Assembly (NCBI RefSeq): GCF_002591915.1
Contig: NZ_NIHB01000001.1
Span: forward strand, 832,741-896,740
DNA length: 64,000 bases
Direction: 5' to 3'
DNA from: Marinicella litoralis
Lineage (GTDB): Bacteria; Pseudomonadota; Gammaproteobacteria; Xanthomonadales; Marinicellaceae
Position numbers and translations under genes: made by a program. The notes under the pieces were generated by a model, which searched no databases, was not told the origin of the DNA, and saw only the letters and a list, made by a program, of their open reading frames with translations. Of this stretch, positions 16,258 through 25,220 are shown piece by piece; positions within the stretch are counted from its first letter, which is position 1, and each line of letters opens with the position of its first letter.

Positions 16258-19200
16258 TTATCGTGGCTTAGTTGGCACACTTGAAATTCTGATGATTGCT
16301 GTTTGATCCAGTTGCCATGATCCGGCCACTGGCGATGGCCAGGTGAGGTCGCTGCTCCAATAAGGGTTGCCTGAAAGGTCAAATTCCATCGACCCTGCTT
16401 CAACAATGGTGCTGTCAGGCTCACCAGAACATGAGGGACAAAGCGTGTCGCTGAAGACTGCGACCATGTCTAAATCAAATTGAGAAAGTGACTCTGAGAC
16501 ATTACTGATAACCCATCTTGGCTCGCCATCCTCATCGTAAATAAATGGAATCATAACGGTTTTGTCGCCATTGGTGATGACAGCTGTTCCCCAGCCAGGG
16601 GTGTCTGGTCGACTCCACATACCGGTGTGATTGATGGATTCTGGTTCTCCACTAAATTGTAACCAGTAAATGGCTTCCTCACCCATGTCATCACCTATCT
16701 GCCAACGCATGGTTGCTGCTCGCTCATTGTCAAAAGTGATGTTGATGTGCCCTATGGATTCAATTGAAACTGAACCATCGAAATCCATTTTGGTTTTCAA
16801 TAATTCAGTGTCAAACTCATGACCCAATAGAAAATCAGCAGATGTGTACCAAATAGGCAGTCCATCATCGTCATAAGTAAACCAAAGCACTTGCAATCGA
16901 TTGTCAAAAACACCGATGTTAAACCCGCGGCCTGAAGTGGCGGGGTTGAACCAATTTCCTGCATTGGGGCGCAATACCTTGTCTTTGTCTTGGTTAAAAC
17001 GATCAGCCAATTGTGGCACCAAAAGCATTTTGTGTGGTTGATTCATGCCTCCACCAACAATCAGTTCACCGAGAAATTCCTGACTATCTAGGTTGAATTG
17101 TAAAATGGTGTTTTGGTCACTGACGGCCACCAGCAAGCGACCGTCTTTTGTGATGTCCATACCCGTGGGATTGGAGTAACCCAAAGTGGCCAAATCAGCA
17201 AATATACCGCCATAAGAAGCGGTTTCGATGTTGGTTATAACGAGTTTGTTGCGTGCTTGATCACTGTGAATTAAACGACCGTCATCAGTGGCCACCATGG
17301 CATATGGATCAACCAACCAAGAATAATTGCCATTGCCCAATATTTCGCTGTCAAACACTTCACGGGTGCTTCGGTATACGCTGTTGACCTGCCCTAGAAA
17401 ATAAAATTGTTGACCCACACGTTCAATGTCAATGATGTTTTCACCCTGGGCAAATGCACTGAAGAATGGAAAAGCATAAGTACTGAGGGTATTTTGACCA
17501 ATTGAAAATCCCCTGACATCACTGGCTGCATTGCTGCGTCCAATTTTAGTCCAAAATAAATCGGTGGTACCGTTGGGGTCCAAAGCCTGCTCATTGGCTT
17601 CAATAGCCAAAGGAAAACCAGTATTCAAATTGGTCAATGCAGCTGGGTTGTAATAAGGAGAAATAAGCAGTTTAGGCGTTGCATAAGGGTTCATTAAATC
17701 CAAAGTTTTGACACTGCTGGCACTGGTGAAAAACAGCCTTTTGAAGTTTTCATCATAAGTTAAGTCAGATTGGAAAGTAAAAAGACCGTCATTGGGTAAC
17801 ACTTCTATGCCTTTTGCCAAACCCGTTTGTGCATCAAACCGCAGCATGCGATTGTTTCCAACACTGATGACCAGTAAATCTTGTTTTGTAGTGTCTATAT
17901 CTATCACACCATCATTGTCATCATCAAGGTCGGCATTGTTTCCGGTGCCATCACCGTCAGAGTCTTTGGATTCGGCTGCTTCAAACTCAAAATCATCGGC
18001 ATTGTTGCCGACACCATCACGGTCACTGTCCTCGGTTTCACTGGGGTCAAAATCAAACACATCACTGATGTTGTCTACGCCGTCATTGTCGCCATCAGGG
18101 TCTGAGTTATCCCCCAAACCATCCTCGTCAAAGTCGGCAGTTTCATTAGGGTTGGTCGGAAAGGCATCGCTGTTGTCACCGACGCCGTCACCATCGGTGT
18201 CAGTGGTTTCAGTGTTGTGAAATGGAAACTCATCATCTCTGTCTAATACGCCGTCACTGTCCAAGTCAGTCAGTGCCACGCCAAAATCCGCAGGCAAGGG
18301 TGCGTTAGACAAACTGTTTTGATAATTGGCGACCACAGTTTTTAATTGGTTGATCACTCGGGTGTTATTGGATAAGCCTGTAACACCACAGGGTGAGCCA
18401 CCACATTGGACTGCTGGGTTAGAAAAATAATCCAGCTCATAAAAGCGATTGGCATCTCCGGTTCCAAAAGAGCCCATAACAGTGCCATACTGTCCGAGTT
18501 TGGCAAAGCCAGTGCCATCAGGCAAAAACCGGTCTTCAGGTTCTGTATTGTGGTGCCCAGCACCAAGGTTGTGACCGATTTCGTGGGCCATCAATTGGTC
18601 GGTACAAATAGACCAACTGCTCATGCCATCCGCCAAAATGTTAACGCCATAACTGCTGTCAAAATTGTTGTTGTCAATGGGTAGTGGGTAATAAGCCACA
18701 CCACAATTACCTCTTTTTTCGATGTCCATGGTTCTTAAGAAGATGACCAAATCCGCTCCGGAGTCAGCTCGCAATTGGGGTACATTGCTCAAGCCTTGAC
18801 TGCCCACTCCTATTTCAATGGACTGTTGTAATTGTTCGAGTAAATTGATGTTTGAGTCATCGAAGTTGTAGTTGGTTAATTCTAAGCCAACTTGCCTTAC
18901 AGCCAGGTCAATCCCTGAGTTGGCAAAAGTTTGGTTGGTTACATGAAGGTATTGGTCAACCCGAGCTTGTAACAACGCTCCTGGGTAACGATTACTGATC
19001 GCAGAGTCATGTAAAATCAACACATCGACGATGGTTCCTGCAGCTTTGTCGCTTAGGTTGGATTGTGCAATATACGCGGTGTTTTTGGCTTGATCAGAAC
19101 TTGATCCATGGGCAAAACCGCAGTCATTAAAAGACAAACCTGTTGGGGGTAGTTCCACAGCCCAAATGCCTGCTTGGTTGGTGGTCAGGATGAAATGTTT

Positions 19201-19515
19201 GTTGTTCAAGTGCATTTGGCCAAACAAGCTGTTTTCACCCTTGGTGGCTGAAATGTAACCATTGGGAAGTGTCCATGTAAAACTGACATTGGTCGAATGG
19301 CCAGTGCTTGATTTTGTTATAGAAAATGGCAAGCCAATAAGCTCACCATCTAATTCAAAACTCAATTGATTGCTTTTGTTGTTCAACTCAAGGCGGTTGA
19401 AGGCATCATGACTTAAGCCAGCAAAAGCTTCAGGGTGTATTTCTGAGGAGGCCAGTGATTGGCTTGAAATGAAGCCAAATAAAGCGGTTGTGACAATGGA
19501 CAGGAAAAGCTTCAT
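16258..19515 (-). CDS. Secreted reprolysin-like metalloprotease with thrombospondin type 3 repeats
   Basis: A 1085-residue secreted protein; the ATG at 19515 opens a signal peptide (MKLFLSIVTTALFGFISSQSLA). Parts: an N-terminal propeptide-like region to about residue 150; a metzincin domain (about 155-400) with the zinc motif HEIGHNLGAGHH and a downstream Met-turn-like YGTVMGSF; calcium-binding thrombospondin type 3 repeats (about 415-540; repeated DxDxDGxxDxxD); a region resembling a beta-propeller (about 540-850); and a C-terminal pair of repeats with SGRGFNI, YDDDGLPIWY and YDEDGEPRWV, a domain common in secreted proteins of this bacterial group. No sorting tail is seen. It converges with the oligopeptidase gene. 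Confidence 0.88.
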   Translation of the reverse strand: MKLFLSIVTTALFGFISSQSLASSEIHPEAFAGLSHDAFNRLELNNKSNQLSFELDGELIGLPFSITKSSTGHSTNVSFTWTLPNGYISATKGENSLFGQMHLNNKHFILTTNQAGIWAVELPPTGLSFNDCGFAHGSSSDQAKNTAYIAQSNLSDKAAGTIVDVLILHDSAISNRYPGALLQARVDQYLHVTNQTFANSGIDLAVRQVGLELTNYNFDDSNINLLEQLQQSIEIGVGSQGLSNVPQLRADSGADLVIFLRTMDIEKRGNCGVAYYPLPIDNNNFDSSYGVNILADGMSSWSICTDQLMAHEIGHNLGAGHHNTEPEDRFLPDGTGFAKLGQYGTVMGSFGTGDANRFYELDYFSNPAVQCGGSPCGVTGLSNNTRVINQLKTVVANYQNSLSNAPLPADFGVALTDLDSDGVLDRDDEFPFHNTETTDTDGDGVGDNSDAFPTNPNETADFDEDGLGDNSDPDGDNDGVDNISDVFDFDPSETEDSDRDGVGNNADDFEFEAAESKDSDGDGTGNNADLDDDNDGVIDIDTTKQDLLVISVGNNRMLRFDAQTGLAKGIEVLPNDGLFTFQSDLTYDENFKRLFFTSASSVKTLDLMNPYATPKLLISPYYNPAALTNLNTGFPLAIEANEQALDPNGTTDLFWTKIGRSNAASDVRGFSIGQNTLSTYAFPFFSAFAQGENIIDIERVGQQFYFLGQVNSVYRSTREVFDSEILGNGNYSWLVDPYAMVATDDGRLIHSDQARNKLVITNIETASYGGIFADLATLGYSNPTGMDITKDGRLLVAVSDQNTILQFNLDSQEFLGELIVGGGMNQPHKMLLVPQLADRFNQDKDKVLRPNAGNWFNPATSGRGFNIGVFDNRLQVLWFTYDDDGLPIWYTSADFLLGHEFDTELLKTKMDFDGSVSIESIGHINITFDNERAATMRWQIGDDMGEEAIYWLQFSGEPESINHTGMWSRPDTPGWGTAVITNGDKTVMIPFIYDEDGEPRWVISNVSESLSQFDLDMVAVFSDTLCPSCSGEPDSTIVEAGSMEFDLSGNPYWSSDLTWPSPVAGSWQLDQTAIIRISSVPTKPR

Positions 19516-19600
19516 GTTCGATTTTTGTTGTTTTAAAAACAATTATCATAAGCAATTTATCTACGAAAGTTAAGTTATTTCATCCTGGCCTGCTTAATTT

Positions 19601-19629
19601 AGCTGGACTTAAAGTGATTAAGTCCAGCT
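19601..19629 (-). terminator. Perfect 12-bp hairpin downstream of ettA
   Basis: AGCTGGACTTAA (19601-19612) is exactly complementary to TTAAGTCCAGCT (19618-19629) with a 5-base loop. It starts 7 bases after the ettA stop. There is no T run, so it may act as a terminator or as a 3'-end stabilising hairpin. Confidence 0.55.
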
Positions 19630-19636
19630 GCTTGGT

Positions 19637-21307
19637 TTATTTTTTCAGCGGACGGTATTTGATTCTTTCCGGCTGTAAGGCTTTGCCATGACGGTTTTTA
19701 TAATCTTGCTCGTACTCGGTATAATTGCCTTCAAAAAATTCCACATGTGAATTATTTTCATAGGCCAAAATATGGGTGGCGATGCGGTCTAAAAACCAAC
19801 GATCATGCGAAATAACCATCACACAACCTGCAAAATTCAATAAAGCTTCTTCCAGTGCCCGTAATGTTTCCACATCCAAATCATTGGTTGGCTCATCCAG
19901 CAGCAATACATTGCCACCCAGTTTCAGTACTTTCGCCAATTGCAATCGGTTGCGTTCTCCACCTGATAAGTTTTTAACTTGTTTCTGTTGATCGGCGCCT
20001 TTGAAATTAAAGCGACTCAGCCACGCCCTGGCTGGCACTGAATAAGTACCAATCTTGATGATTTCTTCACCATCGGCAACTTCTTCAAACAAAGGCCTGT
20101 CATGTCCCAGGTCTTCCCGGCTTTGTGAAACATAAGCCAGTTCAACGGTTGGGCCAATGGTGATTGAACCTTCATCGGCTTGTTCCGATCCAGCTATCAT
20201 ATTAAACAGGGTCGATTTACCCGCACCATTGGGACCAATGATCCCAACGATGGCACCTTGCGGCACTTTGAATGACAAATCGTCAATCAGGTATTTTTCA
20301 CCAAAGGCTTTGGAAACATGATTGAATTCAATAACCGAATCACCCAAACGAGGCCCTGGTGGGATATAAATTTGTGACGTTTCGTTGCGCTTTTGAAATT
20401 CTTTGGATTGTAATTCTTCAAACTGGCGCAGACGTGCTTTTGATTTGGTGCGTTTGCCCTTGGCATTGGATCGAACCCATTCGAGCTCGTGCTTAATGGT
20501 TTTCATATGGGCTTGTTCTTGTTTGGATTCTTGTTCCAAACGTTTTTCTTTTTGTTCAAGCCATGATGAATAGTTGCCTTTCCATGGAATCCCGTGGCCG
20601 CGATCCAACTCTAAAATCCATTCAGCCGCATTGTCTAAGAAATAACGGTCATGTGTTACCGCAACAATGGTGCCAGTAAAGTCATGTAGATACCGTTCCA
20701 ACCAAGCCACAGTTTCGGCATCAAGGTGATTGGTGGGTTCATCTAGTAACAACATGTCAGGTGATGACAGCAGCAATTGACACAAAGCCACTCGACGTTT
20801 TTCACCGCCTGATAAGTGTTTAACTTCGGCATCCCAAGGTGGTAAGCGCAGGGCTTCTGCAGCCATGTTCATGGTGCGATCCAAATCCCAGCCATTGGCC
20901 GCATCTATTTTTTCTTGCAACTCGGCTTGCTTCATTAACAATTCATTCATCGCATCATCGCTCATCGGTTCGGCGAATTGCATGTTAATTTCATCAAAAG
21001 CTGTCAATAAGTTTTTAACTTCACCCATCCCAGCTTCGACATTTTCCCTGACTGATTTGTCATCTTCAAGTTGCGGTTCTTGCGGTAAATAACCAATGTT
21101 GATACCAGGTTGCGGCCTGGCTTCACCAGAATAATCTTGGTCTAAGCCTGCCATAATTCGCAGCACAGTTGATTTACCTGATCCATTTAGCCCCAATACG
21201 CCAATTTTGGCGCCAGGAAAAAAAGACAGAGAAATGTCTTTAATGATTTCGCGGTTAGGCGGTACGGTTTTACTCACGCCCATCATGGTATAGATGTATT
21301 CAGCCAT
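19637..21307 (-). CDS. ettA: Energy-dependent translational throttle protein EttA (ABC-F ATPase)
   Basis: Ribosome-associated ABC-F protein that gates early elongation according to the ATP/ADP ratio. Its 556 residues match the family. The N-terminus MAEYIYTMMGVSKTVPPNREIIKDI is diagnostic. Two ATPase domains are seen: Walker A GLNGSGKST and GPNGAGKST; signatures LSGGEKRRVALC and LSGGERNRLQLA; Walker B LLLDEPTNHLD and LLLDEPTNDLD. The arm and the charged linker between domains are present, and the C-terminus ALQPERIKYRPLKK fits. It is monocistronic as far as can be seen. Confidence 0.97.
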   Translation of the reverse strand: MAEYIYTMMGVSKTVPPNREIIKDISLSFFPGAKIGVLGLNGSGKSTVLRIMAGLDQDYSGEARPQPGINIGYLPQEPQLEDDKSVRENVEAGMGEVKNLLTAFDEINMQFAEPMSDDAMNELLMKQAELQEKIDAANGWDLDRTMNMAAEALRLPPWDAEVKHLSGGEKRRVALCQLLLSSPDMLLLDEPTNHLDAETVAWLERYLHDFTGTIVAVTHDRYFLDNAAEWILELDRGHGIPWKGNYSSWLEQKEKRLEQESKQEQAHMKTIKHELEWVRSNAKGKRTKSKARLRQFEELQSKEFQKRNETSQIYIPPGPRLGDSVIEFNHVSKAFGEKYLIDDLSFKVPQGAIVGIIGPNGAGKSTLFNMIAGSEQADEGSITIGPTVELAYVSQSREDLGHDRPLFEEVADGEEIIKIGTYSVPARAWLSRFNFKGADQQKQVKNLSGGERNRLQLAKVLKLGGNVLLLDEPTNDLDVETLRALEEALLNFAGCVMVISHDRWFLDRIATHILAYENNSHVEFFEGNYTEYEQDYKNRHGKALQPERIKYRPLKK

Positions 21308-21532
21308 TAAAATTCATGTCAATTTAAGAAACGACCATAATACTTGATTGCAGTATGGCTGTCCATATCAGGGTGTCACCGTTCAATCACAGGAGGATGA
21401 TTTGATTTTATAATTCGATTTTGCGAGGTTGATGTTACTGTTTTATTGCTTCAAAGCAAAATTGCAATGAGGCTTGATTTCAATGATTCCTTCATACAAA
21501 AACCACCTGGTGTTTATGCTGAATAAGACTTA

Positions 21533-23332
21533 TTAATCAATTAATTCCGATAAATATTGTTGGCCAAATAACACATCATATTGCAGCATTTCATAATCGG
21601 CAATCAGCTTGGATTCTTCATCTGAAAGTTGATTGGTATAAGGCTTGTTTTTTAATTGATAAACCCTCGATATGACATCAAATTTTTCATACAGCACTGA
21701 GATGAATTTTATGAACCCTCTGGTTTTAATGCCCGCTTCATTGGAAATCAGTGCCGGCAATAAGTTCATACTGATGTTCAGCTTGGGGGTGTTGTACTGT
21801 TTGAAATTGGACCACATCAAAAAGGGCGTGCTGTAGCTGCTTTTTATCAGATTAATAAAATCATCTTCCAACTGATCTTGGGTCTGTTTGTTGCCCACGT
21901 TATAAAACTTCAAACTGGGTTGGTGGTCACCGACGATCAGTATCAGTGTTTTTTCATTTGAATGGTTGAGTTCATCAATCAAAATTCCGAACATGTCATC
22001 TATGTGATTGATGGCATGGGTATATGCCAACAAAGTGTTTTTAGTTGAGGCATTTAAATCGTGATTTAATAGGTTTAAGGATTTGTCTTGATAATCAGTG
22101 ATTTTCCATGGGGAGTGACTGGAGTTTGGGAATGCAAAAATAAATGATTTGTCTTGCTCTCTTATTAATTCAAGCATTTCTTTGGCAACGACATGACTGG
22201 AAACACTTTTACCTGAAGGGTCTTTTTCATACTCAGGGTTTGACGGCGGGATGCCAATTTTATTGTTGACCCCTAAGTGTGCATAAATTTTTTCATACCC
22301 GAAACCTGAAAACTCCATCATTTGTATGGCATTACTGGTGAATCCATTGCGATTGAATTCTCTGGCAAGACTGGGTATTTCAGCGTCTATAAATTCTTGG
22401 TAAGGAGTCGATTCTATCGGGGTGAACATATTGGTCATGCCAGTCATGATTTCAAATTCAGCATTGATGGACTTGCCTCCATAGACCGGAGATATGGATG
22501 TACCTGCAAGTTGCTTATGTGACATGTTTCGGTAATTGGGAAGGATTTGTTCTGAGAACTGCCAACCCAGATCAATTGGGTCGGTGAATGATTCAACCAT
22601 CAAGACAATGACATTATCAACGGCATCCTTGGGTCTAACATCAGTAGAGCCAGACAAATTGTATTGTTTAATCAAAGATGCAATGTGTGTTTTTGAGTAA
22701 TTTTCAGGAGACGGTGGTTTTCCGGTAAAAAAACTGGACTGGAAAAAACTAGACAATAAACCCACAGAAAGGCTTCTGTTGGTGTGAGACATGTTTACTT
22801 TATGAAATATGTTGTGGTCTCTTAAAAACAAACGAATGGTTTCATTTTCGACTTTAAAACAATAAAAGATTAAAAACAGGGCCACAGTCAAAGAAATAAA
22901 ACGATTGAAAGAATCTGCTTGTGTGTTTTTCACTTCATAAGCAACAACAAAATATAAGATCAGTACAACCGCAATAATAAATGGTACGAACATAATAAAC
23001 ACATGCCAAGTCCTGACCAAATCACCAACCAAAAATAAATCATTGGGGAAAAAAGGCGTGCCCAAAATCATGATTTTTGTGACAGTGACAGAAATAAAAA
23101 TCAGGTATGACAAAGTGGTCAATATTAAAGCCAAGCGCTTTCTTTTGGTGATGATGTAAAAAAGCAACAACACAAACAACAACACACACAATTCGACAAC
23201 TGCACCTAATGCGCTGATTGGAACATTTTTCTTGGTCAATTCAAGGTTGTTGATCACCAATCCATACAATATGGCAATGATCGATGATAAAAAAATAATC
23301 GCAATTAAGACGGGTTTAAGTTTTTTAAACAT
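21533..23332 (-). CDS. LTA synthase-family membrane sulfatase/phosphoglycerol transferase
   Basis: A 599-residue inner-membrane protein with five N-terminal membrane helices (about residues 8-175) and a periplasmic alkaline-phosphatase-fold domain. Metal and catalytic motifs are visible: VIVLMVESF (first metal site), GGKSINAEFEIMTG with a serine where LtaS has threonine, SSHSPW, and GDHQPS (second metal site). In Gram-negatives, members modify periplasmic glucans or other envelope glycans with phosphoglycerol, or transfer phosphoethanolamine-like groups. The acceptor here is unknown. The C-terminal 80 residues (after FDVISRVYQL) are variable. The 225-base gap to ettA upstream holds no gene I can support. 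Confidence 0.82.
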   Translation of the reverse strand: MFKKLKPVLIAIIFLSSIIAILYGLVINNLELTKKNVPISALGAVVELCVLLFVLLLFYIITKRKRLALILTTLSYLIFISVTVTKIMILGTPFFPNDLFLVGDLVRTWHVFIMFVPFIIAVVLILYFVVAYEVKNTQADSFNRFISLTVALFLIFYCFKVENETIRLFLRDHNIFHKVNMSHTNRSLSVGLLSSFFQSSFFTGKPPSPENYSKTHIASLIKQYNLSGSTDVRPKDAVDNVIVLMVESFTDPIDLGWQFSEQILPNYRNMSHKQLAGTSISPVYGGKSINAEFEIMTGMTNMFTPIESTPYQEFIDAEIPSLAREFNRNGFTSNAIQMMEFSGFGYEKIYAHLGVNNKIGIPPSNPEYEKDPSGKSVSSHVVAKEMLELIREQDKSFIFAFPNSSHSPWKITDYQDKSLNLLNHDLNASTKNTLLAYTHAINHIDDMFGILIDELNHSNEKTLILIVGDHQPSLKFYNVGNKQTQDQLEDDFINLIKSSYSTPFLMWSNFKQYNTPKLNISMNLLPALISNEAGIKTRGFIKFISVLYEKFDVISRVYQLKNKPYTNQLSDEESKLIADYEMLQYDVLFGQQYLSELID

Positions 23333-23456
23333 TTAAATGCTTTCAACAAAAAGGGGCATCATAACAATATTCTTTAAATAAGATAATCCAAACCTCATGA
23401 ATAAATGGTTAAATTTACCTGGTTAAAGGTTTGCGATTAATAAATTTAGAAGAGTA

Positions 23457-24077
23457 TTAATCAACTTTTGGCTTTTTACTGCCGTCTTGAGAAACGCCGG
23501 CAGTCAAAGCAAATCGCATGGCATCTTCAAAAGACCAATCCAGTCGTTTGATTTTATTTTCAGGAATAAATACAGTATAGCCGCCAACCATGTAACTCAT
23601 GGGCAAGTACACCGTCAATAAATTTTCCGATGAACCCTCCAGTGATTTCGTGACTGAGTTTGGTAAGCTGTCTGTAGTGATGATGCCGACCATTAAGCCC
23701 AAACCTTGTGCTTGCATATCAACCAATGCCACTTGTTGGTTTTTGTTCTGTGAATTGTCAAACATGCTGGCCAAGTCTTTGATTGCTCCATAAAGGGTTT
23801 TAATCAAGGGGAATTTCAGTAGCATTTTTTCAATTCGATGATAAAACCAACCGATGAAACTGAATTTCAATAACCAACCAATCAAAAACAACAAGGCAGC
23901 CATGATAATCAGTCCACTGCCAGGAAATGAAAGGAAATCCAAATGTAAAGTGGTTATGGCATCCAAGCCCAAGGTGTTAAGCCATTTGATTGCGGACCAT
24001 GAAATCCACGCAGTAATCAAAATGGGCAAGGCAACCAAAGCACCTTTTAATATAGGTTTAATTAACCAGTTTTTCAT
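23457..24077 (-). CDS. DUF502 inner-membrane protein
   Basis: A 206-residue protein of the DUF502 family. Two membrane helices (about residues 10-32 and 50-72) are followed by the conserved IEKMLLKFPLIKTLYGAIKDL segment, which matches the P-x-x-xxxY-x-x-xK-Q/D pattern, and a C-terminal domain with YLPMSYMVGGYTVFIPENKIKRLDWSFEDAMRFALTAG. Function is unknown in the family. It is divergent from the PqqB-like hydrolase. Confidence 0.85.
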   Translation of the reverse strand: MKNWLIKPILKGALVALPILITAWISWSAIKWLNTLGLDAITTLHLDFLSFPGSGLIIMAALLFLIGWLLKFSFIGWFYHRIEKMLLKFPLIKTLYGAIKDLASMFDNSQNKNQQVALVDMQAQGLGLMVGIITTDSLPNSVTKSLEGSSENLLTVYLPMSYMVGGYTVFIPENKIKRLDWSFEDAMRFALTAGVSQDGSKKPKVD

Positions 24078-24204
24078 AGTCTTTTGAACAGTAAAAAGAA
24101 GTAAATATCATGACACAATAATTCATAGATTGCGAATGCCATTGGTTATATAAAAAACAAAAACTTCTCATGCTATGATTGGTGGAAAGTCATGGGTGTC
24201 AGGT

Positions 24205-25161
24205 ATGAAAATTCTGTGGATATTTGTATGGAGTCATTGGTTTTCAGTTACTTTAGCTGATGAGGCAGTGGCACAAAAGTTTGAAAATCAAGGTAATCAA
24301 TCTATAGGTGTTGAGTTGCTTGTATTGGGGGTTGCTCAGGATGCTGGCTATCCACAATTAAATTGTTACCAACCACATTGTCAAGCAGGTTGGGATGGTC
24401 ATAAAAAATTCGCCACTGCATTGGCCTTGATTGATCATAACAACAAGCAAAAATACCTGTTAGAAGCGACACCAGATATTCGTGAGCAAATGCATCAATT
24501 GCATCAAGTGGCCCCCGATGGTCTGTATAACTTAGCTGGTATTTTCCTGACCCATGGTCACATGGGGCATTATACGGGTTTAATGCACATGGGTCATGAA
24601 GCAGCGGGCATGAAAAACACCCCCGTGTATGTGATGCCGCGATTCAAAAAGTATTTACAAAATAATGGTCCCTGGAGCCAATTGGTGGATTATAAAAATA
24701 TTGTGCTACAAGATTTGCATGATCAATCAACAGTACAATTAAACCCTAATCTCAGCATTAAGCCCATGTTGGTTCCACACCGCGATGAATACACCGAAAC
24801 GGTTGCTTATGTCATCAAAGGGCCTAGAAAATCTGTGCTGTTTATTCCAGACATCGATAAATGGCAAAAGTGGAACAAAGACATCAAAGCCGAAATCAGT
24901 CAAGTTGATTACGCCTTTTTAGACGCCACATTTTTTGCCAATGGTGAAATCCCCAATCGAGACATGGCTGAGATTCCCCATCCATTTGTGGAAGAGAGTC
25001 TGCAGCTACTCAAGGACCTATCGCCCAAAGACAAAGCCAAGGTCATTTTTATTCACTTTAATCACACCAATCCATTGTTAAACCATGACAGTGAGGCCAG
25101 CGAACAAGTTAAAGCTCATGGATTCAAAGTGGCATATCGTGGGATGAAAATAGACTTGTAA
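24205..25161 (+). CDS. Exported PqqB-like MBL-fold metallo-hydrolase
   Basis: A 318-residue protein from the ATG at 24205, which gives a hydrophobic export signal (MKILWIFVWSHWFSVTLADEA); the earlier ATG at 24175 would bury that signal. The opening LGVAQDAGYPQLNCYQPHC is the PqqB signature with its cysteine pair. The metal ligands are in LTHGHMGHYTGL (HxHxxH variant) and later HRDEYTET, and HFNHTNPLL lies near the end. PqqB acts in pyrroloquinoline quinone synthesis, but no other pqq gene is here and the protein is exported, so it is probably a PqqB-like hydrolase of unknown substrate. Confidence 0.8.
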   Translation: MKILWIFVWSHWFSVTLADEAVAQKFENQGNQSIGVELLVLGVAQDAGYPQLNCYQPHCQAGWDGHKKFATALALIDHNNKQKYLLEATPDIREQMHQLHQVAPDGLYNLAGIFLTHGHMGHYTGLMHMGHEAAGMKNTPVYVMPRFKKYLQNNGPWSQLVDYKNIVLQDLHDQSTVQLNPNLSIKPMLVPHRDEYTETVAYVIKGPRKSVLFIPDIDKWQKWNKDIKAEISQVDYAFLDATFFANGEIPNRDMAEIPHPFVEESLQLLKDLSPKDKAKVIFIHFNHTNPLLNHDSEASEQVKAHGFKVAYRGMKIDL

Positions 25162-25220
25162 CCGGCACCTGATCGCATGCTAAAATGCGTCGCTTTTGTA
25201 GCACAAAATAGGATATTTTA

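Noticed and set aside
17792..18220. Ser-rich plus-strand frame of 142 codons and DNA-level repeats
   Set aside because: Shadow of the TSP3 repeats of the reprolysin gene; the repeat structure comes from repeated DxDxDG codons, not a CRISPR or tandem-repeat locus.
21308..21532. Possible small gene after an AGGAGGATG near 21390
   Set aside because: The frame stops after two codons (ATG ATT TGA); nothing else in the gap is supported.
24175..24204. Upstream ATG for the PqqB-like hydrolase
   Set aside because: It would place 10 residues before a good export signal; the ATG at 24205 gives the expected N-terminus.
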